Shown here: in pieces, positions 23,455 to 31,501 of the stretch | Position numbering within the stretch: position 1 is the stretch's first letter | How the letters are laid out: each line of letters begins with the position of its first letter | Assembly (NCBI RefSeq): GCF_024172125.1 | Contig: NZ_JAMZEA010000011.1 | Location: 1 to 64,000, forward strand | Reading direction: 5' to 3' | Length of the DNA: 64,000 nt | Source: Actinomadura rupiterrae | Lineage (GTDB): Bacteria > Actinomycetota > Actinomycetes > Streptosporangiales > Streptosporangiaceae | Made by a program: the position numbers and the translations under genes | The notes under the pieces: generated by a model | What the model was told of the DNA's origin: nothing | Seen by the model: the letters and a program-made list of their open reading frames with translations, nothing else | The model's database searches: none

Positions 23455-23471
23455 TGTCAGGCAGGCTGACA
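23455..23471. promoter_or_regulatory. Inverted repeat TGTCAG-N5-CTGACA, candidate MarR operator
   Basis: Six-base perfect arms with a 5-base spacer, 26 bases upstream of the MarR start codon on the side facing the exporter. Size and place fit a MarR dimer site; binding is inferred. Confidence 0.5.
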
Positions 23472-23565
23472 ATCGGGTTAGGTGATACATCCTCACCCTG
23501 ACGTTTGCCTCGTCCGGCTCGCCCGCAGTGCCGGTGCGGGCCGCAAGCACCGTCGTCGAGCCCTG

Positions 23566-23606
23566 GAAGCTCCCCCAAATGAAGCTCCCCCCAACGAAGA
23601 ACTCCC
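23566..23606. repeat. Three direct repeats of 15-base period
   Basis: GAAGCTCCCCC at 23566 and 23581, then a diverged GAAGAACTCCC at 23596. Equal 15-base steps place them on alternating helix faces. Function is unknown; they lie 40-80 bases upstream of the exporter ATG. Confidence 0.6.
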
Positions 23607-23645
23607 TTCCTGATCGAGCGTCATCGAACACAAAGGGGCGTCGAA

Positions 23646-25412
23646 ATGACTAGTCCGGCACGTCCCCCCGGAAGCGCGGCGGCATCGTCCGGCGCGCGGG
23701 ACGACCGCTACAAATGGATCGCCTCGTCCAACACCACCATCGGCATGTTCATGGCGACCCTCGACGGGTCGATCGTGATCATTTCGCTGCCCGCGATCTT
23801 CCGGGGCATCCACCTGGACCCGCTGGCCCCCGGGAACATCGGGTTCCTGCTGTGGATGGTGATGGGCTACCTGCTGGTCATGTCGCTGTCGGTGGTGACG
23901 GTCGGCCGGCTCGGCGACATGTTCGGGCGGGTCCGGATCTACAACCTCGGATTCGTCGTCTTCACCCTGACCTCGCTGGCGCTCTCGCTCGATCCCTTCA
24001 CCGGGTCCGCGGGCGCCCTCTGGCTCATCCTGCTGCGGCTGGTCCAGGGGTTCGGCGGCGCCATGCTGGTCGCCAACTCCGCGGCCATCCTCACCGACGC
24101 GTTCCCCGCCAACGAGCGCGGCAAGGCGCTCGGCTTCAACCAGATGGCCGGCATCGCCGGGCAGTTCATCGGCCTGGTCGCGGGCGGCCTGCTCGCCATG
24201 GTCGACTGGCGCGCCGTGTTCTGGGTCAACGTGCCCGTCGGGGTGATCGGCACGGTCTGGGCCTACCGGAGCCTGCGCGAGATCAGCACCTCCAGTCGCG
24301 GACGCATCGACTGGTGGGGCAACATCGCCTTCGCGGCCGGAGTCGGCGCGATCCTCGTCGCCATCACCTACGGCATCCAGCCCTACGGGTCGCACTCGAT
24401 GGGCTGGACGAACCCGTGGGTGCTCACCGGCCTCATCGGCGGCGCCGCCATGCTCGCGGTCTTCGTCCTGATCGAGACCCGGGTCAGCAACCCGATGTTC
24501 CACCTGAGCCTGTTCCGGATCCGCACGTTCACCGCCGGGAACATCTCCGGCTTCCTCGCCGCGATCTCGCGCGGCGGCATGCAGTTCATGCTGGTGATCT
24601 GGCTCCAGGGCATCTGGCTGCCGCTGCACGGCTACAAGTTCGAGGACACCCCGCTGTGGGCCGGCCTGTTCCTGCTGCCGCTCACCTTCGGGTACCTGAT
24701 CACCGGCTCCTTCGCCGGGATCATCTCCGACCGGTTCGGGGCGCGGGCGCTGACCGTGGGCGGGATGGCGCTGTTCGGCCTGTTCTCCCTGGGCCTGTGG
24801 GCGCTCCCGGTGAACTTCTCCTACCCGGTGTTCGCCGTCCTGGTCTTCCTCGGCGGCGTGGGCGCGGCGATGTTCGCCGGACCCAACAACGCCGAGATCA
24901 TGTCGAGCGTCCCGGCCAACCGCCGGGGAGCCGCCTCGGGCATGCGGGCGACGTTCTCCAACTCCGGCAACACCCTGTCGATCGGGGTGTTCTTCACCCT
25001 CATCATCATCGGCCTGTCGGCAGGCCTGTCGCACTCGCTCACCACCGGCCTGGAGGCCCAGGGCGTCCCGTCCGGCATGGCGCACGACGTCGGCGCGATG
25101 CCGCCGGTCGCGGCCCTGTTCGCGGCGTTCCTCGGCGTGAACCCGATGCACGGCCTCCTGCAGCCGGGGACGCCGCTCAGCACCCTGCCGCAGTCCAAGG
25201 TGCACGCGCTGTCGAGCAACACGTTCTTCCCGCACGTCCTGTCCGGGCCCTTCCACCACGCGCTGATGGTCGTCTTCGCCACCGCCGCCGTGATGGCCTT
25301 CCTGGCGGCGCTCGTGTCGCTGGTGCGCGGGCCGAAACTCCAGGAGAAGGCGGCGCCGGTCGCTACGCCGGCCGCCACCGTGGCCCAGGAGCCCGCACCC
25401 CCCAGGGGGTGA
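23646..25412 (+). CDS. MFS drug exporter, DHA2 family (14 TMS)
   Basis: Proton-coupled efflux pump of the inner membrane, 588 residues. After a 25-residue polar N-terminus the helices begin, with the DHA2 signature MATLDGSIV in helix 1. Motif A-like GRLGDMFGRVRI follows helix 2, and LVQGFGGAMLVANSAAI and NVPVGVIG lie further on. Length and hydrophobic pattern fit the 14-helix drug:H+ antiporters. A large loop (about residues 500-545) precedes the last helix. Start ATG 23646 has AAAGGGGCG upstream. With the divergent MarR gene it forms a classic inducible export pair and is a candidate self-resistance pump for the polyketide. Confidence 0.93.
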   Translation: MTSPARPPGSAAASSGARDDRYKWIASSNTTIGMFMATLDGSIVIISLPAIFRGIHLDPLAPGNIGFLLWMVMGYLLVMSLSVVTVGRLGDMFGRVRIYNLGFVVFTLTSLALSLDPFTGSAGALWLILLRLVQGFGGAMLVANSAAILTDAFPANERGKALGFNQMAGIAGQFIGLVAGGLLAMVDWRAVFWVNVPVGVIGTVWAYRSLREISTSSRGRIDWWGNIAFAAGVGAILVAITYGIQPYGSHSMGWTNPWVLTGLIGGAAMLAVFVLIETRVSNPMFHLSLFRIRTFTAGNISGFLAAISRGGMQFMLVIWLQGIWLPLHGYKFEDTPLWAGLFLLPLTFGYLITGSFAGIISDRFGARALTVGGMALFGLFSLGLWALPVNFSYPVFAVLVFLGGVGAAMFAGPNNAEIMSSVPANRRGAASGMRATFSNSGNTLSIGVFFTLIIIGLSAGLSHSLTTGLEAQGVPSGMAHDVGAMPPVAALFAAFLGVNPMHGLLQPGTPLSTLPQSKVHALSSNTFFPHVLSGPFHHALMVVFATAAVMAFLAALVSLVRGPKLQEKAAPVATPAATVAQEPAPPRG

Positions 25413-25441
25413 GGGACGCCGGACCACGTCCGGGGCAGGTT

Positions 25442-25477
25442 CTTCCGGGTCTGAACGGCGCGGCACAGACCCGGAAG
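25442..25477. terminator. Bidirectional hairpin between convergent genes
   Basis: Perfect 12-base stem CTTCCGGGTCTG / CAGACCCGGAAG with a 12-base loop, located 29 bases after the exporter stop and 11 bases before the acyltransferase stop. There is no U-tract, which is usual in actinobacteria. Its place between convergent ends makes it serve both. Confidence 0.8.
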
Positions 25478-25488
25478 GACCGCCCGCG

Positions 25489-27282
25489 TCAGGGGGTCGC
25501 CAGCAGTTGCTGGAGTTCGGCCACGGCCTGCTTGAGGTGGTCGGCGAAGGCGTGCATGGCGGCGGCCACCGGGCGGGGCGTGGACAGGTAGAGGTTGAAG
25601 CGGTCGGGCAGCAGGACGTAGCCGACGCCGATGCACTGCAGGCTCGTCGACCCGAAGCCGAAGAACTGGATGTTGGTGGACGGCGCCGAGCTGGTGCTGA
25701 GGTAGTCGTCGCGCATCTTGATCCAGCCGGGCGTGTCGTACAGCGGCAGCGGCTCGGTCACGCCCAGCTCGGCCCCGCGCCGCTTCTGGATCAGCTGGAG
25801 CTCCCACAGATGCTGCTCGGGCACCTGCCCGGCCTGGCTGTCCTTGGCGCGCCGGACGTGGGCGTCGGCGGCGGCGCGGTAGGCGGCGCGGCGGGTGTCG
25901 GCGTCGGCGGACGGGTCGTCCATCACGTCCGCGAACCGGACGGCCTCGGGCGTCACCACGCGCATCGCCTCGGTGCGGCCGCGGCGCAGGTGCCGGGTCG
26001 CGATCGACTCGTAGGTGGCGCCGAGGAAGCCCTTGGCGCGCCGGTGCGCGAGCTGGTAGGCCATCTGCACGAACGCGTCGGGCGAGGTCTTCAGCTCTTT
26101 GGCGCGCGTCGAGCCGAAGTCGTCGAACGAGACGGTGGTCGTCGCGGTGTCGGCCGCGTACTGGGCGAACGACGCGTCCGCGGCCCGGATCTTGTCGATC
26201 AGCTTGTCGGTAAGGACGAAATCGACGGTCTCGACCGCCGGGGTGCCCTGCGGCTGGGCGCCGGACTGCGCCGACTGCTCCTCGGCCGGCGCGCCGAGCA
26301 GGGCGTCGACGAAGCTGAGGATGGTGGTCCCGTCCAGGCCGCAGTGCTCGACGTTGATGCCGGCCGTGCCGTCCGCGAAGACGATCAGCGAGACGGCCTT
26401 GTCGAACCAGCGGTTGGCGCTGTCGCCGTGCAGCAGCTGGTCGCAGGCCTGGAGGTTGTCCCGCGGGGTGAGGTCTTCCAGGCAGACGCAGAACAGCGCC
26501 GTCTCGATCGTGTCGAGCGCGGCGGCGTTGGAGGGGTGCGCGGCCAGCAGCGCGTCGCGGTCGGCGGCCCATTCGGCGCGCGCCTCGGTGGTGAGGTGAC
26601 CGACCGACGCCTCGGGCCGCGCGTCCGCGGCCAGGATGGCGTCCAGCCCGGCGGTGATCTCCGGCAGGGTATGCGGACGGCCGGACGATCCGATCACGTC
26701 CATCCGGAACATGGTGCCCTGATGAAACACCACGATGTGCCGGGCGGGGGAGGGGCCCGGACTGGCGTCGCTGTAGGGGGCGCGGACGGTGTCCTGCACC
26801 GCGCCGGGGATGCGCGTGGTGGAGAACAGGAACTTGTTCTGCTCCATCGTCAGCGGCTGCCCGCGCTGGACGATCGGCGGGATGCGCTCGTCGTCCAGCA
26901 GCAGCTTGTAGTTCACCGCCGCCGCGATGAGGCCCGCCGCGCGCCCGACCTGCCCGGCCGCGGCGTCCTTGAACAGGAAGAAGAAGTTGGCGTTGAGCGC
27001 GATGCGGTCGCGGCGGCCGAGGTAGCGGTAGGGCCAGAACGTGTCGAGCCAGCTGTGCACGCCCTCGCTCGCGTCGTAGGCCTCCAGCGCGGCGTGCAGC
27101 CTGCGGCCCGGACCGTCCGGGCGGAGGAACGCGGCGAGCTCGCGCTCGGTCTCGGCCAGCTCCTCGGCGGTCAGCAGCGGCGCGCACCACTCCAGGAACC
27201 GCCGGCCGCTGTCGTCCAGCGACGGGACCGGGATGCGCGGCAGGGTGTCCTCGTTGTCGAACGTCCGGGGGGTGGTGTTCAC
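25489..27282 (-). CDS. Choline/carnitine O-acyltransferase family protein
   Basis: Would transfer an acyl group between CoA and the hydroxyl of a quaternary amine or similar alcohol. It is 597 residues, close to the usual 600. The catalytic histidine is H313 in VEHCGLDGT. Family blocks are present: FLFSTTRIPG (151-160), SPDAFVQMAYQLAHRR, ATYESIATRHLRRGRTEAMR and the STSS segment near the C-terminus. The start is GTG 27282, in a GTGA overlap with the preceding methyltransferase stop. Such enzymes are uncommon in bacteria; here the gene is last in a three-gene operon with a 2OG oxygenase and a methyltransferase. The acceptor alcohol is unknown. Confidence 0.9.
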   Translation of the reverse strand: MNTTPRTFDNEDTLPRIPVPSLDDSGRRFLEWCAPLLTAEELAETERELAAFLRPDGPGRRLHAALEAYDASEGVHSWLDTFWPYRYLGRRDRIALNANFFFLFKDAAAGQVGRAAGLIAAAVNYKLLLDDERIPPIVQRGQPLTMEQNKFLFSTTRIPGAVQDTVRAPYSDASPGPSPARHIVVFHQGTMFRMDVIGSSGRPHTLPEITAGLDAILAADARPEASVGHLTTEARAEWAADRDALLAAHPSNAAALDTIETALFCVCLEDLTPRDNLQACDQLLHGDSANRWFDKAVSLIVFADGTAGINVEHCGLDGTTILSFVDALLGAPAEEQSAQSGAQPQGTPAVETVDFVLTDKLIDKIRAADASFAQYAADTATTTVSFDDFGSTRAKELKTSPDAFVQMAYQLAHRRAKGFLGATYESIATRHLRRGRTEAMRVVTPEAVRFADVMDDPSADADTRRAAYRAAADAHVRRAKDSQAGQVPEQHLWELQLIQKRRGAELGVTEPLPLYDTPGWIKMRDDYLSTSSAPSTNIQFFGFGSTSLQCIGVGYVLLPDRFNLYLSTPRPVAAAMHAFADHLKQAVAELQQLLATP

Positions 27283-28148
27283 TGCGGTCCTCGTTCTGGA
27301 TGGTGCGGCCGGGAGAGGTAGAGCTGCGCGTAGAGCCAGCCTTCGGACTCCAGGCCGGACGGGTCCACGGCCGCGCCGTGCAGCGCGTCCAGCACCTGCG
27401 CCTGCTCGTCCGGGCCGGCGAAGCGCCGCTGCTTGAAGACGCCCTCGTGCCGGACGGTGTCGTAGCCCGCCGCGGCGAGGGTGTCGGCGATCGGGTCGAA
27501 GGGGAACATCCGCAGGACGAAGTGTGCCATCCACGGCCGCCGTCCGCCGTGCGCTTGGACGATCCGCGCGATCGTCCGCTCGGTCACGTAGCCGATGCAT
27601 CCGGTGGAGATGACCAGGTCGGCCTCGGCGAGCTGAGCGCGCTGCGGCTCGGTGGGGTCGCCGGCCTCAAGGTCGGCGTGGATCGCCGCGTCGATGAACC
27701 CGGCGTCCACCGCGTAGGACAGGGCGCTGTCCGAGGCGTCCAGTCCTAGATAGCGCGCACCGCCGGAATGGTCGTGGGCCCGGACGAACGCGCGGTCGCG
27801 GGCCAGCAGCGAGTCGTGGGTGTAGAAGTCGCGGTCGCAGTAGCGCTCGTACAGCTGCTCCATCGTGACGTCGCAGCGCAGCAGCGCCGCGTTGATGCCG
27901 TAGGAGCAGCCGATGTCCAGCACGGTCGGCGACGCGACCCCGCTGACCTCGCGGTACTGCTGGAGCAGCGCCGCGAAATGCGGCTTGGCCGCCTGGGGGA
28001 TCTGGTAGTCCAGCGCGCGCAGGGTGGTGAAGTAAGCGCGCGGGTCGGGCTCGGTGTAGATGTGGTCGAACGAGGCCTTGCCCGTGGCGTCGGTCCGTGT
28101 TGCACCCGGAGCGTGGGGGCGCCTGGCGCCCGTGGTCTCGGTGTACAT
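27279..28148 (-). CDS. Class I SAM-dependent methyltransferase-like protein
   Basis: 289 residues from ATG 28148, whose start lies 4 bases after the upstream oxygenase stop. The Rossmann motif I is VLDIGCSYG (76-84), with an acidic motif II region LGLDASDSALSYAVDAG and ADLVISTGCIGYV as the post-motif. The N-terminus (FDHIYTEPDPRAYF) is not one I recognise from a named family. Cofactor binding is well supported; substrate and methylated atom are not. The operon partners suggest a small metabolite as substrate. Confidence 0.8.
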   Translation of the reverse strand: MYTETTGARRPHAPGATRTDATGKASFDHIYTEPDPRAYFTTLRALDYQIPQAAKPHFAALLQQYREVSGVASPTVLDIGCSYGINAALLRCDVTMEQLYERYCDRDFYTHDSLLARDRAFVRAHDHSGGARYLGLDASDSALSYAVDAGFIDAAIHADLEAGDPTEPQRAQLAEADLVISTGCIGYVTERTIARIVQAHGGRRPWMAHFVLRMFPFDPIADTLAAAGYDTVRHEGVFKQRRFAGPDEQAQVLDALHGAAVDPSGLESEGWLYAQLYLSRPHHPERGPQ

Positions 28149-28152
28149 CGCC

Positions 28153-29004
28153 TCAGTCCAGAAGCCGGTCGACGCGGACGGCGCGGCCCTCGGCCCGCAG
28201 GTGCTCGGGGAGCACCCGGCCGAACAGCTGCCGGGTGCGGGCGACGCTGCCGACCACGCCCGGACGCTCGCTGTAGGCGAAGATCGCCGAATGGCGCGGT
28301 GTCGCGCCCCGGACCTCGCTGACCCGGTGCAGCGAATAGCGTCCCTTGAAGAGCTGGAGATCGCCGGGCCGCAGCGAAAGGCGCCGGACGTCGCCGCCGC
28401 GCCCTTCGAGGACGTCGCGGACCTCGGTGAAATTCTCGTCCTCGGCCGATCTGATACCCGGGCAGTATTCGAACACGCCGCCCTCATCGGGTTGCTGCGT
28501 CACCATGCTCACCGTGAACTCGTTGGTGTCGAAATGCCACGGGTGTTCCATCCCGGGATTGACCACGTTGAGGCACAGCCCCGACAGCGGATCGGCAAGC
28601 TCGTGGACCCGGGGCAGCCCGAAGCAGGCCGCGATGAACTGCTGGAACACCTCATCGCAATACAGCCGGTGGATGATGAAGTCGGCAGGAATACGGTCGC
28701 GCGGAACGAAGGCGTTGCCGCGCTCGAACGGGATGCGTCCGGGATGGTCGGCCGGGAGCGAGGGATCGGCGGCGATGTTGTAGACGTTGACGGTCTCGAC
28801 GTCGTAGTGCGCCAGGGGAGCGGCCGTGGCGCATTCTTCGCGCAATGCGCCGAGCAGCGGGCCGCGCACGAAATCGGGCAGCACGCTGCAGCCGGAATTC
28901 TCCAGATCGCGCCGGACGCCGGCGATCAGCGGCGCCGGATCGGACAGGGGATAGCGGGTCGTGTCGACGACCTGGTCGACCGTGCGAGCCATCGGTGCGC
29001 CCAT
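28153..29004 (-). CDS. Phytanoyl-CoA dioxygenase-like 2OG-Fe(II) oxygenase
   Basis: Non-haem iron oxygenase using 2-oxoglutarate and O2, 283 residues. The iron ligands are visible as H157 and D159 (WHFD) and H226 (SLHRVSE), with R237 (PRHSAIF) placed to bind 2-oxoglutarate. The start ATG 29004 has AAAGGAT seven bases upstream; a second in-frame ATG lies 12 bases on. It is the first gene of the operon that continues into the methyltransferase and the carnitine-type acyltransferase. Hydroxylation is the likely reaction; the substrate is unknown. Confidence 0.87.
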   Translation of the reverse strand: MGAPMARTVDQVVDTTRYPLSDPAPLIAGVRRDLENSGCSVLPDFVRGPLLGALREECATAAPLAHYDVETVNVYNIAADPSLPADHPGRIPFERGNAFVPRDRIPADFIIHRLYCDEVFQQFIAACFGLPRVHELADPLSGLCLNVVNPGMEHPWHFDTNEFTVSMVTQQPDEGGVFEYCPGIRSAEDENFTEVRDVLEGRGGDVRRLSLRPGDLQLFKGRYSLHRVSEVRGATPRHSAIFAYSERPGVVGSVARTRQLFGRVLPEHLRAEGRAVRVDRLLD

Positions 29005-29100
29005 CAAGATCCTTTCTGCGGACCAGGAAAATTCATAGCACACCGAATGAGTATCACTCGATGATCGATTTATGCTCGTACCCTTGTAAATTGCCGTCAC
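29005..29100 (-). promoter_or_regulatory. A/T-rich promoter region of the oxygenase operon with two dyads
   Basis: An A/T-rich island in high-GC surroundings. It has two overlapping small palindromes: GAGT-ATC-ACTC (29049-29059) and TCGAT-G-ATCGA (29058-29068). On the minus strand a TATGAAT box (near 29030-29036) is a possible -10 element. The dyads sit just upstream of it and could be an operator; no adjacent regulator is obvious. Confidence 0.45.
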
Positions 29101-29326
29101 ACAGGGCCACGTGACCTGCGAGTACGGCAACCCCCACCCGCCCCACCCCCCGCGCCCTCCCTTTCCCACCCTGTGTCCCACATCACGTCCCGCCCCGGAG
29201 ACGCCCTTTTCCGGACCTCCAATGGCGCAGCTTTAGGACCGGTTGAAATCCGCCCGCCCAGCCGAGGTCCGCTGGGCAGCTCGGTTGCTGGGGGCTTTCG
29301 TGGGCGAGCAGGTGTTGGACGCGATC
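29101..29326. other. Noncoding stretch
   Basis: With its flanks this is the longest gene-free stretch of the window (29005-29379). It begins with a C-rich run (29130-29170). I see no open frame with a ribosome site and no further repeat that convinces me. The flanks hold the oxygenase promoter on the left and the amidase terminator on the right. Confidence 0.5.
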
Positions 29327-29369
29327 ATGGGGCCCTTGCCCTGACGGTGCGGCAGGGCAAGGGCCCCAT
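29327..29369 (-). terminator. Strong hairpin terminator of the amidase gene
   Basis: Perfect 17-base stem ATGGGGCCCTTGCCCTG / CAGGGCAAGGGCCCCAT with a 9-base loop, 10 bases beyond the amidase stop codon on the minus strand. No U-tract follows. Confidence 0.85.
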
Positions 29370-29379
29370 TTGAGGCGGG

Positions 29380-30291
29380 TTAGGCGATCGGGGCTTCCCA
29401 GGTGGCGCGCCAGGTGTCCGGGCCTACGATGCCGTCCGGGTTGAGGTGCTTTTCCTTCTGGAAGGCGATGCAGACCCGGCGGGATTCGTCGCCGTAGACG
29501 CCGTCGACGGTGATGGTCCATCCGCGCTTGTGCATCTGTGCTTGCCAGGTGCGGACGCTGGTGCCCGTCGAGCCGACCTTCAGGTAGACGCCGGGCCATG
29601 CCGGAGCCTTGCCGGGTGGGGTCGGCTTGCCGCCGGGACGGGGCGCGCCCTTCTTCACCCAGGCATACAGCCGGTCGCCGGGGCAGGAGGTGCTGTAGCC
29701 GTCGCGGTGCCCCTTGATCTGCGAGCCCGCGTCACCCGCCTCGCGGAGCCATTCGATCGCGTCCCGGAGGCCGTTCAGCATCGCGTCCGACGGGACGACC
29801 AGGCCCTTGTCGCCGACCAGGCCGCACACCGCGTAGTGGTCGGTGTTGAGACCGGGGCCGTTGGCCGCGCACAGGCGGTGCGGGCCACGCCCTTCGTAGA
29901 CGTAGCCGTGCGGGCAGACCAGCGCGTTGTAGGCGATGTCGGCCCAGCCATTGCCGTCCATGTGGTCGCGCTGGATCGACTTCACCAGTGCCGTGCACCG
30001 GTCGTGGTCGTCGGTCAGGGCGGGGGAGATGGTCTCGCCGACGTAGTGGACCTTCACGCCCTTGGTACTGGCGAGGCGGGTGTAGTTCTTGGGGGCACGG
30101 GCGCCCCACTGGGCGCGGTGGATCAGCTTCACGGGCGGGCTCCTGACGACGAGGGCCTCCGCATCGGTCCCGAAAGGGGACGGGAGCGACACGTCGGCAG
30201 TGGGGTCATCGGCGTTCGGGGTGAAGTTTCCGGGAGTGCTGTTACCCGATGTGTCGCCGCCGTTACGCGGCGACATGTACCGGCGAACCAC
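29380..30291 (-). CDS. N-acetylmuramoyl-L-alanine amidase, PGRP/amidase_2 domain plus peptidoglycan-binding domain
   Basis: Cleaves the amide between N-acetylmuramic acid and L-alanine in peptidoglycan. It is 303 residues from GTG 30291. A polar linker (residues 10-50) leads to a PGRP-type catalytic domain: IHRAQWGAR, the zinc His in VHYVGE, a tyrosine in DIAYNALV, then GHRDGYSTSCPGD supplying the second zinc His and the Cys. The C-terminal 70 residues are a PG_binding_1 repeat (LKVGSTGTSVRTWQ...DGVYGDESRR...GIVGPDTW). No cleavable signal is seen after the GTG. However, the 32 codons before it are open in the same frame and encode a hydrophobic helix, so the true start may be upstream at an unusual codon. 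Confidence 0.88.
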   Translation of the reverse strand: MVRRYMSPRNGGDTSGNSTPGNFTPNADDPTADVSLPSPFGTDAEALVVRSPPVKLIHRAQWGARAPKNYTRLASTKGVKVHYVGETISPALTDDHDRCTALVKSIQRDHMDGNGWADIAYNALVCPHGYVYEGRGPHRLCAANGPGLNTDHYAVCGLVGDKGLVVPSDAMLNGLRDAIEWLREAGDAGSQIKGHRDGYSTSCPGDRLYAWVKKGAPRPGGKPTPPGKAPAWPGVYLKVGSTGTSVRTWQAQMHKRGWTITVDGVYGDESRRVCIAFQKEKHLNPDGIVGPDTWRATWEAPIA

Positions 30292-30390
30292 GTTACCGAC
30301 CAGGATTGCCAGAAGTCCTGAGATCTGCTGAATGATCTGCTGGGTCTCGTCCCCGCCCGGCGGAACCCGTCCCCGCGGTGGCCCGGACTA
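30292..30390 (-). other. In-frame open gap between reductase stop and amidase start
   Basis: The reductase TAG (30388-30390) and the amidase GTG (30291) are in the same reading frame with 32 sense codons between. These include a hydrophobic stretch ISGLLAILVGNVV directly before the amidase VRRYM. No ATG, GTG or TTG occurs in the gap; CTG, ATT and ATC codons do. Confidence 0.6.
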
Positions 30391-31398
30391 CCGGGAGCCC
30401 GTCGCAGGGGGCGACTTGTAGTAGGACTTCTCCAGGTAGGCGACCTCGTGCGGGCGATAGGGCTCTTCCAGGTAGGCGGCCTCGTCCTCGTCGAGTTCGA
30501 CGTCCACCGCGGCCAGCGCGTCGGCCAGCTGGGACGGCTTGGTGACCCCGACGATGGGCGAGGACACCACCGGGTTGCGCATGACCCAGGCGAGGGCGAC
30601 CTGGGCCGGGGACAGGTCCCGCTTGCCCGCGATCTCGTGGACGCGCTCGACCACGGTCCGGTCCTCGTCCCGGTAGAGGGACGTGCCGCCCGGGTCGGTC
30701 TCGGCACGCGCCGTGGCGGCGTCCCAGGGCCGCGTCAGCCTGCCCCGCGCCAGCGGGCTCCACGGGATGACGCCGATGCCCTGGTCGGCGCAGAGCGGGA
30801 ACATCTCCCGCTCGGCTTCCCGGTGGATGAGGTTGTAGTGGTCCTGCATCGACACGAACCGCGTCCAGCCGTTCAGGTCGGCCAGGAACAGGGCCTTGGC
30901 GAACTGCCAGGCGTGCATGGACGAGGCTCCGATGTAGCGGACCTTCCCCGACTTGACCGCGTCGTGCAGCGCCTCAAGGGTCTCCTCGATCGGGGTGTCG
31001 TAGTCCCAGCGGTGGATCTGGTACAGGTCGATGTAGTCGGTCCCCAGCCGCTTCAGGGACGCGTCGAGCTCGGCGAAGATCGCCTTGCGGGACAGCCCGC
31101 CGCCGTTCGGGCCGGGACGCATCCGCATCCAGACCTTGGTGGCGAGGACCACCTCCTCGCGCCGGGTGAAGTCCTTCACCGCCTGCCCGACGATCTCCTC
31201 GCTGCTTCCGGCGCTGTACCCGTTGGCCGTGTCGAGGAAGTTGACGCCGCCCTCAAGGGCCTGCTTGATGATGTCCCGGCCGGCGTCCGCGCCCAGCGAC
31301 CAGGGCTGCCCGCCCCGGCCCGGCTCGCCGAAGCTCATGCAGCCGAGGGTGATGGCGGAGACTTCCAGTCCGGTCGTTCCAAGCTTGATGTATCGCAC
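30388..31398 (-). CDS. Aldo/keto reductase (first of a divergent pair)
   Basis: NADPH-dependent oxidoreductase, 336 residues from GTG 31398. Family marks are the tetrad region DTANGYSAGSSEEIVG (Asp, Tyr), the catalytic lysine in VLATKVWM, and the histidine in LYQIHRWD. The cofactor segment is IPWSPLARGRLTRP and the C-terminus has the SPIVGVTKPSQL block. It resembles the YajO/YhdN-type group of AKRs. It diverges from a second AKR, and its promoter carries the same 13-base element as the MerR gene at identical spacing. With a -10 box ending 7 bases before GTG, the mRNA is probably leaderless. Confidence 0.93.
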   Translation of the reverse strand: MRYIKLGTTGLEVSAITLGCMSFGEPGRGGQPWSLGADAGRDIIKQALEGGVNFLDTANGYSAGSSEEIVGQAVKDFTRREEVVLATKVWMRMRPGPNGGGLSRKAIFAELDASLKRLGTDYIDLYQIHRWDYDTPIEETLEALHDAVKSGKVRYIGASSMHAWQFAKALFLADLNGWTRFVSMQDHYNLIHREAEREMFPLCADQGIGVIPWSPLARGRLTRPWDAATARAETDPGGTSLYRDEDRTVVERVHEIAGKRDLSPAQVALAWVMRNPVVSSPIVGVTKPSQLADALAAVDVELDEDEAAYLEEPYRPHEVAYLEKSYYKSPPATGSR

Positions 31399-31405
31399 GC
31401 AGTCG

Positions 31406-31436
31406 AACCTAGGAGCTGGAGTGCGCTCCGACGCAA
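31406..31436 (-). promoter_or_regulatory. MerR-type promoter of the first aldo/keto reductase
   Basis: On the minus strand: -35 TTGCGT (31431-31436), a 19-base spacer, -10 TAGGTT (31406-31411). The spacer holds the 13-mer GAGCGCACTCCAG (31416-31428), starting 2 bases after the -35. The long spacer is the hallmark of MerR-activated promoters. The start codon at 31398 lies 7 bases past the -10, so transcription would begin at or beside it. Confidence 0.7.
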
Positions 31437-31463
31437 GTTCGGAAACGGGACGATGGCCAAGAC

Positions 31464-31494
31464 TTGACTTCGAGCGCGCGCGAAGTCGGAAGGT
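31464..31494 (+). promoter_or_regulatory. MerR-type promoter of the second aldo/keto reductase
   Basis: TTGACT (31464-31469), a 19-base spacer, a weak -10 at 31489-31494, and ATG at 31502. The spacer begins tc then GAGCGC at the same phase as the two other sites, and matches the shared 13-mer at 9 positions. The site also contains the dyad GACTTCG-N8-CGAAGTC. Confidence 0.6.
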
Positions 31495-31501
31495 TCTACG
31501 C

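Larger units (their letters stand above)
23430..23645. promoter_or_regulatory. Divergent MarR/exporter promoter region
   Basis: This holds 216 bases of noncoding DNA between divergent genes. It contains an inverted repeat TGTCAG-(5)-CTGACA at 23455-23471, an A/T-rich stretch 23433-23454 close to the regulator start with repeated AACTA/AACAA words, and three GAAG..CTCCC repeats at a 15-base period (23566, 23581, 23596) near the exporter. AAAGGGGCG (23632-23640) serves as the exporter ribosome site. Confidence 0.6.

Noticed and set aside
29173..29373. Small open frame in the gap before the amidase
   Set aside because: Overlaps the hairpin terminator, no ribosome site, no recognisable protein.
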